From Cytobacillus firmus (GTDB lineage: Bacteria > Bacillota > Bacilli > Bacillales > Cytobacillaceae): 64,000 bases of DNA. The notes beneath the pieces are model-generated. The model was given only the letters and a program-made list of their open reading frames with translations, made no database searches and was not told the origin of the DNA. Location: the NCBI RefSeq assembly GCF_023612095.1, contig NZ_CP086235.1, positions 2,305,501 through 2,369,500 on the forward strand, written 5' to 3'. How positions within the stretch are numbered: position 1 is the stretch's first letter; each line of letters begins with the position of its first letter. Shown piece by piece: positions 25,758 through 34,036 of the stretch. A program made the translations under genes and the position numbers.

Positions 25758-26858
25758 GTGCATTTTTTATCCTATGAGCTCGCTCAGGAAATAGTGGAGC
25801 GCACGATGAAAATTCTTAACAAAAACATAAATGTTATGAATGAAGAAGGCATTATTATCGGATCAGGTGAAAAGGAAAGGATCAATCAGGTTCATGATGG
25901 CGCCTTGCTGGTCCTGGAAAAAGGCGAAAGTGTGGAAATTGATGAAAGAAGTGCCGCCGGGCTTAAAGGGGCCAAGCCTGGAATCAATCTGCCCATCCGT
26001 TTTCATAATGAAATTATTGGTGTAGTCGGCATTACAGGTGAGCCCCCACAAATTAGAAATTATGCCGAGCTTGTTAAAATGGCAGCGGAACTCGTGCTGG
26101 AACAGTCTTTTTTGCTGGAAAGAGTTCAGTGGAAGCAGAGGCTTCAAAGTGAAATTGTGAACCTTCTCATTTCTGAAGAACCATTCAATGAATCGTGGTT
26201 AGAAGAGCGGGCAGGATTTCAGGGATATGACCTGAATATCCCGAGAACCGTGATTGTTCTCAAGCTGTACGAAGAACTTGGAACCATGAATCAAAAGCTG
26301 ATCAATAACATCCAGTTTGAATTGGGGAAGCAGGATCTTACCGGGATTACGTTCAATAATGAAATTGTCATTTTAAAAGCAGGACAGCATTCAGAAAAAA
26401 AAGCTGTTTTAAAGAGGATTGCCGATCTTTCAAGAAGGAAAGCGACAGTTGCAATGGGAAAGACATCGGTGCACATAAGCGGTTTGAAGTCATCCTTTCG
26501 GCAGGCACAGCAGCTTGCTGTTCTTGGTCCAAGGCTTCAGCCTGATGATGACTATTACAGCTATGAAAACAATTGGCTCGAGGTGGAGTTATCCATGCTT
26601 GGCCTGAAGGATGCAGACACACTCTCTTTCTATGACCGGCTCGTGGAGCAGGATAAAAAAGGGGAGCTGGCTCATACTCTTGATGTTTTTATGAAAGAAG
26701 GAGGGGATCTTGGGAAAATAGCAGACCACTTATTTATCCACCGCAATACTCTGAGATACCGCCTGGATAAGATAACAGAAATAACTGGAAGAGACCCGCG
26801 AAATGTGAAGATGATGCTTGAACTATATGTAGCGAAATTAATCAAAACACATCAATGA
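25758..26858 (+). CDS. CdaR/PucR-type transcriptional regulator of glycerate use
   Basis: A 366-aa regulator of the sugar-diacid family. The N-terminal recognition domain (about 1-135, beginning LSYELAQEIVERTMKILNKNINVMNEEGIIIGSG) is followed by a GGDEF-like/central part and the C-terminal PucR-type HTH (GDLGKIADHLFIHRNTLRYRLDKITEITGRDPRN). GTG 25758 follows GGAAGGCGG by about 8 nt. It lies directly upstream of a GntP permease and glycerate kinase, so it likely activates glycerate or sugar-diacid use, as CdaR does in E. coli. Confidence 0.86.
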   Translation: MHFLSYELAQEIVERTMKILNKNINVMNEEGIIIGSGEKERINQVHDGALLVLEKGESVEIDERSAAGLKGAKPGINLPIRFHNEIIGVVGITGEPPQIRNYAELVKMAAELVLEQSFLLERVQWKQRLQSEIVNLLISEEPFNESWLEERAGFQGYDLNIPRTVIVLKLYEELGTMNQKLINNIQFELGKQDLTGITFNNEIVILKAGQHSEKKAVLKRIADLSRRKATVAMGKTSVHISGLKSSFRQAQQLAVLGPRLQPDDDYYSYENNWLEVELSMLGLKDADTLSFYDRLVEQDKKGELAHTLDVFMKEGGDLGKIADHLFIHRNTLRYRLDKITEITGRDPRNVKMMLELYVAKLIKTHQ

Positions 26859-26875
26859 TTGTGCATTTGCACAAT
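26858..26875 (+). promoter_or_regulatory. Perfect 18-bp palindrome, candidate CdaR operator
   Basis: ATTGTGCA-TT-TGCACAAT is a perfect dyad between cdaR and the permease gene, overlapping the last base of the cdaR stop codon. An imperfect copy lies at 25700. Regulator binding is inferred. Confidence 0.55.
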
Positions 26876-26928
26876 GATTGTAAAATTCTGACCGCTTCTT
26901 TTCATCAGCATACACAATGAAACATTTC

Positions 26929-26944
26929 GCGCAAACGCTTACAA
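26929..26944 (-). promoter_or_regulatory. Candidate cre (CcpA) site before the permease
   Basis: Read on the minus strand, TTGTAAGCGTTTGCGC fits the cre consensus WTGNAANCGNWNNC at every fixed position. It lies about 40 nt before the permease start, next to a possible -10 (TACAAT), which suggests glucose repression. Confidence 0.5.
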
Positions 26945-26980
26945 TGGATACATAAGCAAATCATCACGGGAGGGCTCATA

Positions 26981-28249
26981 ATGGATGTTACTGTAAGCGC
27001 TTTAGGTGCGATCACAGCTTTAGTCATTGCCATACTATTAATCTTGAAAAAAGTACCGCCTGCTTATGGAATGGTCGCAGGTGCTTTAATTGGCGGCTTA
27101 GTCGGCGGAGCGGATATCACGAACACAGTGAATTTAATGATGGAAGGAGCTAAGGACATCATACCGGCGGTGCTCAGAATCCTGGCAGCCGGCATACTGG
27201 CCGGTGTTCTGATAGAATCTGGCGCCGCTTCTTCCATTGCCGAAACAATCGTAAAAAAGTTCGGAGAAACCCGGGCACTTCTTGCCTTAGCGGTGGCAAC
27301 GATGATCCTGACAACGGTCGGTGTATTTGTTGATGTGGCAGTCATAACCGTATCACCAATCGCCCTGGCAATCGCGAAAAGAGCGAAACTGTCCAAAACA
27401 GCCATTTTGCTGGCGATGATTGGCGGAGGGAAAGCAGGAAACATCATGTCCCCTAATCCGAATGCCATTGCTGCTTCAGATGCCTTTGGCGTACCCCTTA
27501 CTTCGGTTATGGCGGCAGGGATCATCCCGGCCATATTTGGACTTGCTGTCACATATCTTATTGCTAAAAAATTAGTACATAAGGGATCTATGATTTCAGA
27601 AAGCGAAGTCGAAGCAAACAGTCATACAAAGCTGCCATTATTTTTCACGGCGATGATTGCGCCGCTCGTTACGATTATATTATTGGCGCTGCGCCCGCTA
27701 TTTGACATCAATATTGATCCGATGGTGGCACTTCCCGTCGGAGGAATCATCGGGGCCATTGCTATGAAAAAGACCAGCAAAATCAATGAATACGCTATAT
27801 CCGGTTTAAACAAAATGTCAGGCGTTGCCATCATGCTTCTTGGAACCGGAACCCTGGCAGGAATCATCGCAAACTCAAGCTTAAAAGATGTGATCATTAA
27901 TGCGTTAACATCCTCAGGTCTTCCAGCGTATCTGCTGGCGCCTGTTTCAGGTATTTTCATGTCAGCTGCAACAGCATCCACAACGGCCGGGACTGCCGTC
28001 GCGAGCGGAGTCTTTGGCAGCACGATTTTAGGATTGGGAATATCAGCTTTAGCAGGAGCAGCCATGATTCATGCGGGAGCCACCGTACTGGATCACCTGC
28101 CGCACGGAAGCTTCTTTCATGCCACCGCAGGAAGCGTCAATATGGATATGAAGGAACGCTTAAAGCTGATGCCATATGAATCGCTTATCGGTTTAACTCT
28201 TGCCGTTATTTCAACTCTGATATTTGGAGTCTTTAAGCTTTTTGGCTAA
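26981..28249 (+). CDS. GntP family permease, probable glycerate/gluconate transporter
   Basis: A 422-aa polytopic protein of the gluconate:H+ symporter family with about 12 helices. Family text includes IGGGKAGNIMSPNPNAIAASDAFG and IHAGATVLDHLPHGSFFHATAGSVNM. With a CdaR regulator upstream and glycerate kinase downstream, glycerate is the more likely substrate than gluconate. RBS GGGAGGG, ATG 26981. The 250-nt gap to the kinase holds a repeat element. Confidence 0.86.
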   Translation: MDVTVSALGAITALVIAILLILKKVPPAYGMVAGALIGGLVGGADITNTVNLMMEGAKDIIPAVLRILAAGILAGVLIESGAASSIAETIVKKFGETRALLALAVATMILTTVGVFVDVAVITVSPIALAIAKRAKLSKTAILLAMIGGGKAGNIMSPNPNAIAASDAFGVPLTSVMAAGIIPAIFGLAVTYLIAKKLVHKGSMISESEVEANSHTKLPLFFTAMIAPLVTIILLALRPLFDINIDPMVALPVGGIIGAIAMKKTSKINEYAISGLNKMSGVAIMLLGTGTLAGIIANSSLKDVIINALTSSGLPAYLLAPVSGIFMSAATASTTAGTAVASGVFGSTILGLGISALAGAAMIHAGATVLDHLPHGSFFHATAGSVNMDMKERLKLMPYESLIGLTLAVISTLIFGVFKLFG

Positions 28250-28293
28250 GGCTCTTTTCGTATAAATTGTTGTTTCGCCTATCAATGTTGTCC

Positions 28294-28422
28294 GTTGATT
28301 TCCGCTCCAGGCTGCTCGCTTTCCGCGGGGCGGGCGGTGAGCCTCCTCAACGCTCCGCGTCTGCGGGGTCTCACCTGACCCGCTACTCCCGCAGGAGTCT
28401 CGCACCTTCCGCTCCAATCAAC
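28294..28422. repeat. Bacillaceae intergenic repeat, GC-rich, inverted ends
   Basis: Begins GTTGATTTCCGCTCCAGGC and ends TTCCGCTCCAATCAAC. The ends are partly inverted (GTTGATT/AATCAAC), and the inside is GC-rich with several small hairpins (TCTGCGGGGTCTC, CCCGCAGGAG). I recall this type from many Bacillaceae genomes. It separates the permease from glycerate kinase. Confidence 0.65.
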
Positions 28423-28500
28423 TCAGCAAATTAACCTAAGTTATAAAAAAGCAACAAACTTTACGAAAACAGCTTTGGCTAAAGAAAGGGGAAATCAGTT

Positions 28501-29637
28501 ATGAAAATAGTTATTGCGCCCGATTCATTTAAAGAGAGTTTATCGGCACTTGAGGCAGCGAATGCCATTGAGCGAGGGTTTAAATCGATATTCCCTAATG
28601 CCCAATATAAAAAAATGCCGATGGCTGACGGAGGAGAGGGAACGGTCCAATCGCTTGTAGATGCAACAAACGGAAGAATTATTGAGTGTATTGTTACAGG
28701 TCCCCTGGGAGAACCGGTACAGGCATTCTTTGGCTTAATGGGAAATGGAAAGACAGCTGTCATTGAGATGGCCTCTGCATCCGGCCTGCATCTGGTTTCT
28801 CCAGAAAAACGAAATCCCTTGCTGACGTCAACGCGGGGAACAGGGGAATTAATTGCTGCCGCAATGGACACAGGAGTTCAGCACATCATAATTGGTATCG
28901 GCGGAAGTGCGACAAATGATGCCGGAGCCGGAATGATACAAGCATTGGGCGGAAAACTTCTTGATAAAACCGGCAGCGAAATCGGCCAGGGCGGAGGAGC
29001 GCTTGCACAGCTTGCAGCCATTGACATATCAGAGCTTGATTCCAGGCTGCGGAATGTCCATATCGAAGTAGCCTGTGACGTTGATAACCCATTAACTGGT
29101 CCAAGAGGCGCATCCGCTGTCTTTGGCCCGCAAAAAGGGGCGACACCTGAGATGGTACAGGTCCTGGACCGGAATCTGGGCCATTTTGCAGATGTAGTTG
29201 AAAACGCCCTCGGCAAATCGTTCCGCGATATAGAGGGGGCTGGAGCGGCAGGAGGAATAGGCGGAAGTCTCCTCGCTTTCTTAAATGCTGACTTAAAAAG
29301 AGGAATTGATATTGTCCTTGACGCGGTTAACTTTGAGGAAGAAGTAAAAGGTGCTGATCTTGTCATTACTGGCGAAGGCAGGATTGACAGCCAGACGATT
29401 TATGGAAAAACGCCAATTGGGGTGGCAAAAGCGGCAAAGAAGCACGGAATACCCGTAATCGGTCTTGCAGGTTCCTTATCAGACGACAGCCATATCATCC
29501 ATGAACATGGTATTGATGCGCTTTTCAGCATAGTTCCTGGCGTGATAACCCTTCCGGATGCTTTTGAGAAAGCAGCACTTTACATGGAAAGGACAGCGAG
29601 GAACATAGCGGCCATTATGAAAATGAATAGGATATGA
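28501..29637 (+). CDS. glxK: Glycerate kinase (GK1 family)
   Basis: A 378-aa kinase that phosphorylates D-glycerate to 2- or 3-phosphoglycerate. It has the family start MKIVIAPDSFKESLSALEAANAI, and MADGGEGTVQSLVDAT, GIGGSATNDAGAGMIQALG and the TGEGRIDSQTIYGKTPIGVA segment. It completes a regulator-permease-kinase module for glycerate. RBS AAAGGGGAA, ATG 28501; a terminator follows. Confidence 0.93.
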   Translation: MKIVIAPDSFKESLSALEAANAIERGFKSIFPNAQYKKMPMADGGEGTVQSLVDATNGRIIECIVTGPLGEPVQAFFGLMGNGKTAVIEMASASGLHLVSPEKRNPLLTSTRGTGELIAAAMDTGVQHIIIGIGGSATNDAGAGMIQALGGKLLDKTGSEIGQGGGALAQLAAIDISELDSRLRNVHIEVACDVDNPLTGPRGASAVFGPQKGATPEMVQVLDRNLGHFADVVENALGKSFRDIEGAGAAGGIGGSLLAFLNADLKRGIDIVLDAVNFEEEVKGADLVITGEGRIDSQTIYGKTPIGVAKAAKKHGIPVIGLAGSLSDDSHIIHEHGIDALFSIVPGVITLPDAFEKAALYMERTARNIAAIMKMNRI

Positions 29638-29642
29638 AAATT

Positions 29643-29670
29643 GGAAGCTGTGAGATGCAGCTTCTTTTTA
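29643..29670 (+). terminator. Rho-independent terminator of glxK
   Basis: GAAGCTG (29644-29650) and CAGCTTC (29658-29664) form the stem, followed by TTTTTA. Confidence 0.8.
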
Positions 29671-29702
29671 GTAGATGGTAATAATGTTATGTAAACTATT
29701 TA

Positions 29703-29728
29703 AGAAAAAAAGGACTGAGAGCAGTCCT
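29703..29728 (-). terminator. Rho-independent terminator of the DUF1646 gene
   Basis: AGGACTG (29711-29717) pairs with CAGTCCT (29722-29728). On the minus strand it is followed by a run of seven or more T (complement of 29703-29710). Confidence 0.8.
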
Positions 29729-29730
29729 AT

Positions 29731-30753
29731 TCAATTTCCGGTCATCAATATAAACACAAAATATCCAATCATCGTGACCAATCCAAAAGGCACTCCGAAT
29801 ACGGCCCACTCTTTACTCGTAATCTGCAGTTTACCGGCAGCAATGATATTGGGAATATTCCCGGGGATCAGCATTCCGCCGCTGATCAGGAGTCCAAGAA
29901 GAATAGATTGAACAGTAAAATGATCCATGGATGGGCTGATTTCAGCCGCGGCAAGGGTGGCATTGTCCAGGACAGCAGAAATCATATTGATCCAATATAA
30001 CAGAAGCGGGTTTAAACCGATTAAAAAGTGATTGATCAGCGGTTCAAAACCAGCACCAAGCATCGTCAGGCCCATGACAAAAAAGTAAATCTTCAAAGCC
30101 CTGACAAAGATTTCTTCATAGTTTTCACTGGCAGGCTTTTTGGTAAAGGAAGCTTTGCCAGAACTAGGCGGTTTAACAGCTATCGCTGCCATGATGCCGA
30201 AAAACACGAGGGCAATAATAATTTGCGGTCCAACCAAATCCATCAAAAAGAAAAAGTCTTCTTTCATTTTACTGATGGCAATGGTGGAAAGCGGCTCGCC
30301 AATTGGCGTCAGTGCTGCGCCAAGGCCAATTGAGAAGCAGGCGAGTACTGTCAGCCTGACCTCTGAGGTTCTATCAAGCCTTAGGGCACTAATAATTAAC
30401 ACAAGAACCAGTGCAGCAATAATAGCGGTAATAACACTTGAAATTAATCCCAGGAAAATGACCATCAATGCTGCAAATAATCGAAACGGCATGCGCCGGC
30501 TTACTGAAAGGATGCTTTTTTCCAGATTTGCCTGAAACCACTTAAACAAGAGGCCTGCAATAAAGACAGCGAGTGTAATTTTTACAGGCTCCTGTGCTGC
30601 TTGTACAAAAAGACCGCTGTTTAGAACTCCGCTTGCAAGTGCTGCGGAAAGCCCCATTAAAAATAAAAACATCTCCAGATTTTTTTCTACAAACTCAGAT
30701 AGAAAAGGCATGACAAGAACAATTATGAAAATAACCACTAATAAATAAATCAT
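29731..30753 (-). CDS. DUF1646 membrane protein, putative ion transporter
   Basis: A 340-aa polytopic membrane protein of the DUF1646 family, distantly related to the ArsB/NhaD ion-transporter superfamily. About ten helices are visible, and GAALTPIGEPLSTIAISKM and ISGGMLIPGNIPNIIAAGKL resemble the paired hairpin/unwound-helix motifs of that superfamily. The transported ion is unknown. ATG 30753 with GGAGC upstream. Monocistronic with its own terminator. Confidence 0.75.
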   Translation of the reverse strand: MIYLLVVIFIIVLVMPFLSEFVEKNLEMFLFLMGLSAALASGVLNSGLFVQAAQEPVKITLAVFIAGLLFKWFQANLEKSILSVSRRMPFRLFAALMVIFLGLISSVITAIIAALVLVLIISALRLDRTSEVRLTVLACFSIGLGAALTPIGEPLSTIAISKMKEDFFFLMDLVGPQIIIALVFFGIMAAIAVKPPSSGKASFTKKPASENYEEIFVRALKIYFFVMGLTMLGAGFEPLINHFLIGLNPLLLYWINMISAVLDNATLAAAEISPSMDHFTVQSILLGLLISGGMLIPGNIPNIIAAGKLQITSKEWAVFGVPFGLVTMIGYFVFILMTGN

Positions 30754-30838
30754 AATCCTGCTCCATTTGGTTATTTTCCCAGCTTAATCACAAGGAATAC
30801 TACATTCATATGCATTCCCTCGGACAAACTTTCCATAA

Positions 30839-30884
30839 AGTGAAACTTCAATCAGTGGGTTTATCTTTATCCGAATGCGATAAA
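30839..30884. repeat. Short copy of the dispersed AGTGAAACTTCAATCAGTGGG element
   Basis: The first 21 nt are identical to 23088-23108, and the end GCGATAAA matches 23227-23234. The interior is about 16 nt instead of about 115 nt. The right end abuts the T tract of the next terminator. Confidence 0.65.
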
Positions 30885-30913
30885 AAATCCCTGCCAGAGA
30901 CCCGGCAGGGATT
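30881..30913 (-). terminator. Rho-independent terminator of the 54-aa ORF
   Basis: AATCCCTGCC (30887-30896) and GGCAGGGATT (30904-30913) form a perfect 10-bp stem; on the minus strand it is followed by TTTTTA. Confidence 0.82.
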
Positions 30914-30918
30914 ATCAC

Positions 30919-31083
30919 TTAGTTATAGTCGTTTAAAACGGTTCCAGTCAGATCGAATTCAGGTTCCATGCTTTTGATGGCATTTGTGTCAATAGGAGTT
31001 GTACCGGCCAGCTGTATTTCTTCTATCTCAGGTGGGGTCAGAGGGGATAAAGTATGACCTTTCTTTGCTTGATTGTCCAACAA
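30919..31083 (-). CDS. Hypothetical 54-aa protein
   Basis: An ORF of 54 codons starting TTG 31083 (or TTG 31080) with AAGGAG (complement of 31093-31098) 9 nt upstream, and with a strong terminator right after the stop. The product begins MLDNQAKKGHTLSPLTPPEI and ends DLTGTVLNDYN. It is acidic, proline/threonine-rich at the start, and has no membrane segment or cysteine. I do not recognise the family. RBS plus terminator support it as a real gene. It is transcribed divergently from the MFS gene. Confidence 0.6.
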   Translation of the reverse strand: MLDNQAKKGHTLSPLTPPEIEEIQLAGTTPIDTNAIKSMEPEFDLTGTVLNDYN

Positions 31084-31324
31084 ATGAATCAACTCCTTTA
31101 CAGTATTTGTTAGTTACATTCCTATTTTACTGTTATATTCAAACATGTAAATTATGGAAGTTGTCTCTGGGAGGTATTTTTAGTTTTCCCAAAAAAGAAA
31201 TTTTATTAACACAAAAGCTTATTTTTAGATTTTTCTATCCTTTGAGCTTACACGGCCAGATATGTTAAGATGTTATTTTATTGAAATGAACATAATCGCT
31301 AGGATAATAGGAAGGAAGTTCAGC

Positions 31325-32485
31325 TTGGATAAACGCATCTATTTATTGGCAATCATATCATTTGTTGTTGGAATGGTGGAATTGATTATAGGAGGGCTGC
31401 TGGATCTTGTCGCTTCAGATCTGGGTGTCAGCCTGGGGCAGGCGGGCCTGTTAATTACAGTATTTTCACTTGCCTTTGCCATCGCAGCTCCTGTCCTGCT
31501 CACAATGACGGTTAAAATGGAACGCAGCCGTTTAATGATGATATCCTTGGCTGTATTTTTGGCCGGGAACATTGTGGCTGTATTCAGCCCGTTTTACAGT
31601 GTTTTATTAGTCGGCCGAATTCTTTCGGCAGTAAGCGGCTCACTGCTCATAGCCTTGTGCATGACAATGGCATCATACATCGTTTCAGAGGAATATCGTG
31701 CACGTGCGATCGGAATCGTGTTTATGGGAATCAGTGCATCCCTTGTACTGGGTGTTCCCATTGGATTAATGCTTGGAAATGCTTTCGGCTGGCGGGCTCC
31801 CTTTGTACTGATTTCAGCACTTACACTCTTATCAATGGCCGGAGTATACTTCTTTCTTGGAAAGGTTGCTCCAAAGCCGGCTGTGCCGATTGGCGTACAG
31901 CTTAAAACGCTGAAAAGCAGGAAAATAGCGCTCATACAGATAACATCCTTTTTACTGATGACAGGCCACTTAGTTTTTTACGGATATCTGACACCTTTCC
32001 TGAAAATGAATTTGGGTCTTGATGGAAACTGGGTCAGTATTGTCTACCTGATTTTCGGAATTGCGGCGGTAATCGGCGGCGGTCTCGGCGGCCACCTGGC
32101 AGACCGTTTCGGTGCAAAATCGGTCATTTTAACGCTTGTTGCCATGTTCGGAATTACACTTTTCGCATTGCCTTTTGCAGCTTTTTCCCTGCCGATATTC
32201 CTTTTCACAGTAGTCATTTGGAGTATGCTCAGCTGGGCGATCACACCTGCCATACACAGCTACTTAATTGAAGTAACACCGGAGACTTCGGATATTCAGC
32301 AAACATTGAACAATTCGGCAGTTCACATGGGAATGGCATTCGGCAGCATGATCGGCGGAATCATGATTGAGACAACCTCCGTCGAATACAATGCAGCTGC
32401 AGGAAGTATTTTTATAATTATGGCTCTTGGTACAGCAGCTCTTTCCATGGCGAAAAAAGAGACAAGGACTGCTGCCGCAGAATAA
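31325..32485 (+). CDS. MFS transporter (AraJ/YtbD-like efflux permease)
   Basis: A 386-aa major facilitator permease with 12 helices, of the group with arabinose/drug efflux proteins. Motif-like segments are GRILSAVSGSLLIALCMTMAS, IVSEEYRARAIGIVFMG and GGHLADRFGAKSVI. TTG 31325 follows AAGGAA by about 7 nt and starts right before the first helix; the longer frame from 31262 adds an unlikely N-terminus. Substrate unknown. A terminator follows. Confidence 0.84.
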   Translation: MDKRIYLLAIISFVVGMVELIIGGLLDLVASDLGVSLGQAGLLITVFSLAFAIAAPVLLTMTVKMERSRLMMISLAVFLAGNIVAVFSPFYSVLLVGRILSAVSGSLLIALCMTMASYIVSEEYRARAIGIVFMGISASLVLGVPIGLMLGNAFGWRAPFVLISALTLLSMAGVYFFLGKVAPKPAVPIGVQLKTLKSRKIALIQITSFLLMTGHLVFYGYLTPFLKMNLGLDGNWVSIVYLIFGIAAVIGGGLGGHLADRFGAKSVILTLVAMFGITLFALPFAAFSLPIFLFTVVIWSMLSWAITPAIHSYLIEVTPETSDIQQTLNNSAVHMGMAFGSMIGGIMIETTSVEYNAAAGSIFIIMALGTAALSMAKKETRTAAAE

Positions 32486-32493
32486 TACGATGG

Positions 32494-32526
32494 AATGCCG
32501 GCTTCTTTGGAGGCTGGCATTTTTTA
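32494..32526 (+). terminator. Rho-independent terminator
   Basis: AATGCCGGC and GGCTGGCATT pair (one bulge or mismatch) and are followed by TTTTT. It ends the MFS transcript. Confidence 0.75.
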
Positions 32527-32693
32527 CAGCAGAAAGTGACAAACTATTTCAATAATTTAAAAATAATTCTTCAAAATATATTGATATATCTTCCTTTTAT
32601 CTACTATAATCAAATTGTCTATTGGTATAACATGTGATTATAGGGGGAATTTGGAATTTGTTTTTGTGAAATAATAATAAAGGAGTCTGTTTC

Positions 32694-33947
32694 ATGAGCC
32701 AGCTTAGCTATATTCTCCGTACTTTATTCGTCATTATTCCTACTGTTTTGATCATCAGCATTGCAGTATGTGTTGGTAATGGGCTTGAAGGAAGTGCGTT
32801 TTGGATGACGATCGGGTTTATTGTCATCCTTGGAACACTGGCGGGAATATTATCCGCATTTATGAACTACCGCAAATTTATTGCACCTATCAGTATAATT
32901 AATACATACATTGAAGAACTTGCAGAAGGAAACATGTCCAAAAGACTGGACGAGAAATCAGTAGGCCAGCTTGGTTCCATTGCTGCAGCACTGAATCATA
33001 CTGCCTCTGCCTGGCAGGAGGTGCTCAATAAAGTGGTGCTGGCTTCGGACGAAGTCACACAATATGCCCAGCAGCTATCATCCGGTGCCCAGCAGACAAA
33101 CATGGCCACAAGCCACATTGCTGAGGTGATTGAAGAGATTGCTGCAGGGGCAGACAATCAGGTCAACGGAGTCGGAACAGCTTCCCATGTCATTATGCAA
33201 GTGTCTGAAACACTGACACAGGTGGCGTCAAACTCTGAACAGGTGACAGAGCAAATCAATGATTCCCTGGAAAAAGCAAATCATGGCGATGCAGCCATTT
33301 CAACAGCAGGCTGCCAGATGAATTACATTCATATGAATGTACAGGACTTATCCAAGGTGGTAAAAGGCCTTGGCCAGCGTTCACAGGAAATTGGAAAGAT
33401 TATTGAAGTGATCACAGGCATTGCCGCTCAAACAAACCTTCTGGCATTGAATGCTGCCATCGAAGCAGCCCGTGCAGGAGAACAGGGAAAAGGCTTTGCA
33501 GTCGTAGCTAACGAGGTTCGAAACCTCGCTGAAAAATCGGCGGAATCCACTCTCCAAATCAGCCAGCTGATTTCAAAAATCCAGGAAGAAACCCATCAGG
33601 TTGTCCAAACCATGGATACGGTCAATCATGAAGTAACAGAAGGCATGGAAGTCATGAAAGGAGCTGGGGATTCCTTCAAACAAATCCGTCAGTCTGTCAG
33701 CATGGTGACCAATCAAATGCAGGAAGTCGCTTCAGCCATTCAGCAAATGTCTGCCGGTTCCCGGCAAATGGTCCAATCCATGGATGAGATCACCCATGTG
33801 GCAAATGAATCCGCCATGGCTACACAAAGTGTACTGGCATCAACTGAAGAACAAGCTGCATCCATGGAGGAGATATCCCTTTCCGCTGACCACCTTACGG
33901 GCATGGCGGAAGATTTGAAAGAGTTGATCAGCAGGTTTAAGTTATAG
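32694..33947 (+). CDS. Methyl-accepting chemotaxis-type protein without a sensor domain
   Basis: A 417-aa protein. Two membrane helices stand close together (about 8-30 and 36-58), leaving only a few residues outside. A HAMP-like stretch (about 60-110) and a complete signalling domain (about 130-415) follow, with the conserved tip [39 protein letters not shown]. The missing extracellular domain means it cannot bind an outside ligand in the usual way; it may sense membrane state or energy. RBS AAAGGAG, ATG 32694. Confidence 0.87.
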   Translation: MSQLSYILRTLFVIIPTVLIISIAVCVGNGLEGSAFWMTIGFIVILGTLAGILSAFMNYRKFIAPISIINTYIEELAEGNMSKRLDEKSVGQLGSIAAALNHTASAWQEVLNKVVLASDEVTQYAQQLSSGAQQTNMATSHIAEVIEEIAAGADNQVNGVGTASHVIMQVSETLTQVASNSEQVTEQINDSLEKANHGDAAISTAGCQMNYIHMNVQDLSKVVKGLGQRSQEIGKIIEVITGIAAQTNLLALNAAIEAARAGEQGKGFAVVANEVRNLAEKSAESTLQISQLISKIQEETHQVVQTMDTVNHEVTEGMEVMKGAGDSFKQIRQSVSMVTNQMQEVASAIQQMSAGSRQMVQSMDEITHVANESAMATQSVLASTEEQAASMEEISLSADHLTGMAEDLKELISRFKL

Positions 33948-33977
33948 AGTTTAGGTCTGGAACCTAGACTCTTTTTA
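33947..33977 (+). terminator. Rho-independent terminator
   Basis: GAGTTTAGGT (33947-33956) and ACCTAGACTC (33962-33971) form a 10-bp stem with one G-U pair, then TTTTTA. Confidence 0.8.
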
Positions 33978-34036
33978 TTAATACAATTCATTTTTATGCT
34001 ATTCTATCATCATAGAAAGCTTTAAGAGGTGAACAG

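Noticed and set aside
31262..31324. N-terminal extension of the MFS protein from 31262
   Set aside because: The TTG at 31325 has a ribosome site and starts just before helix 1; the extension lacks a ribosome site.
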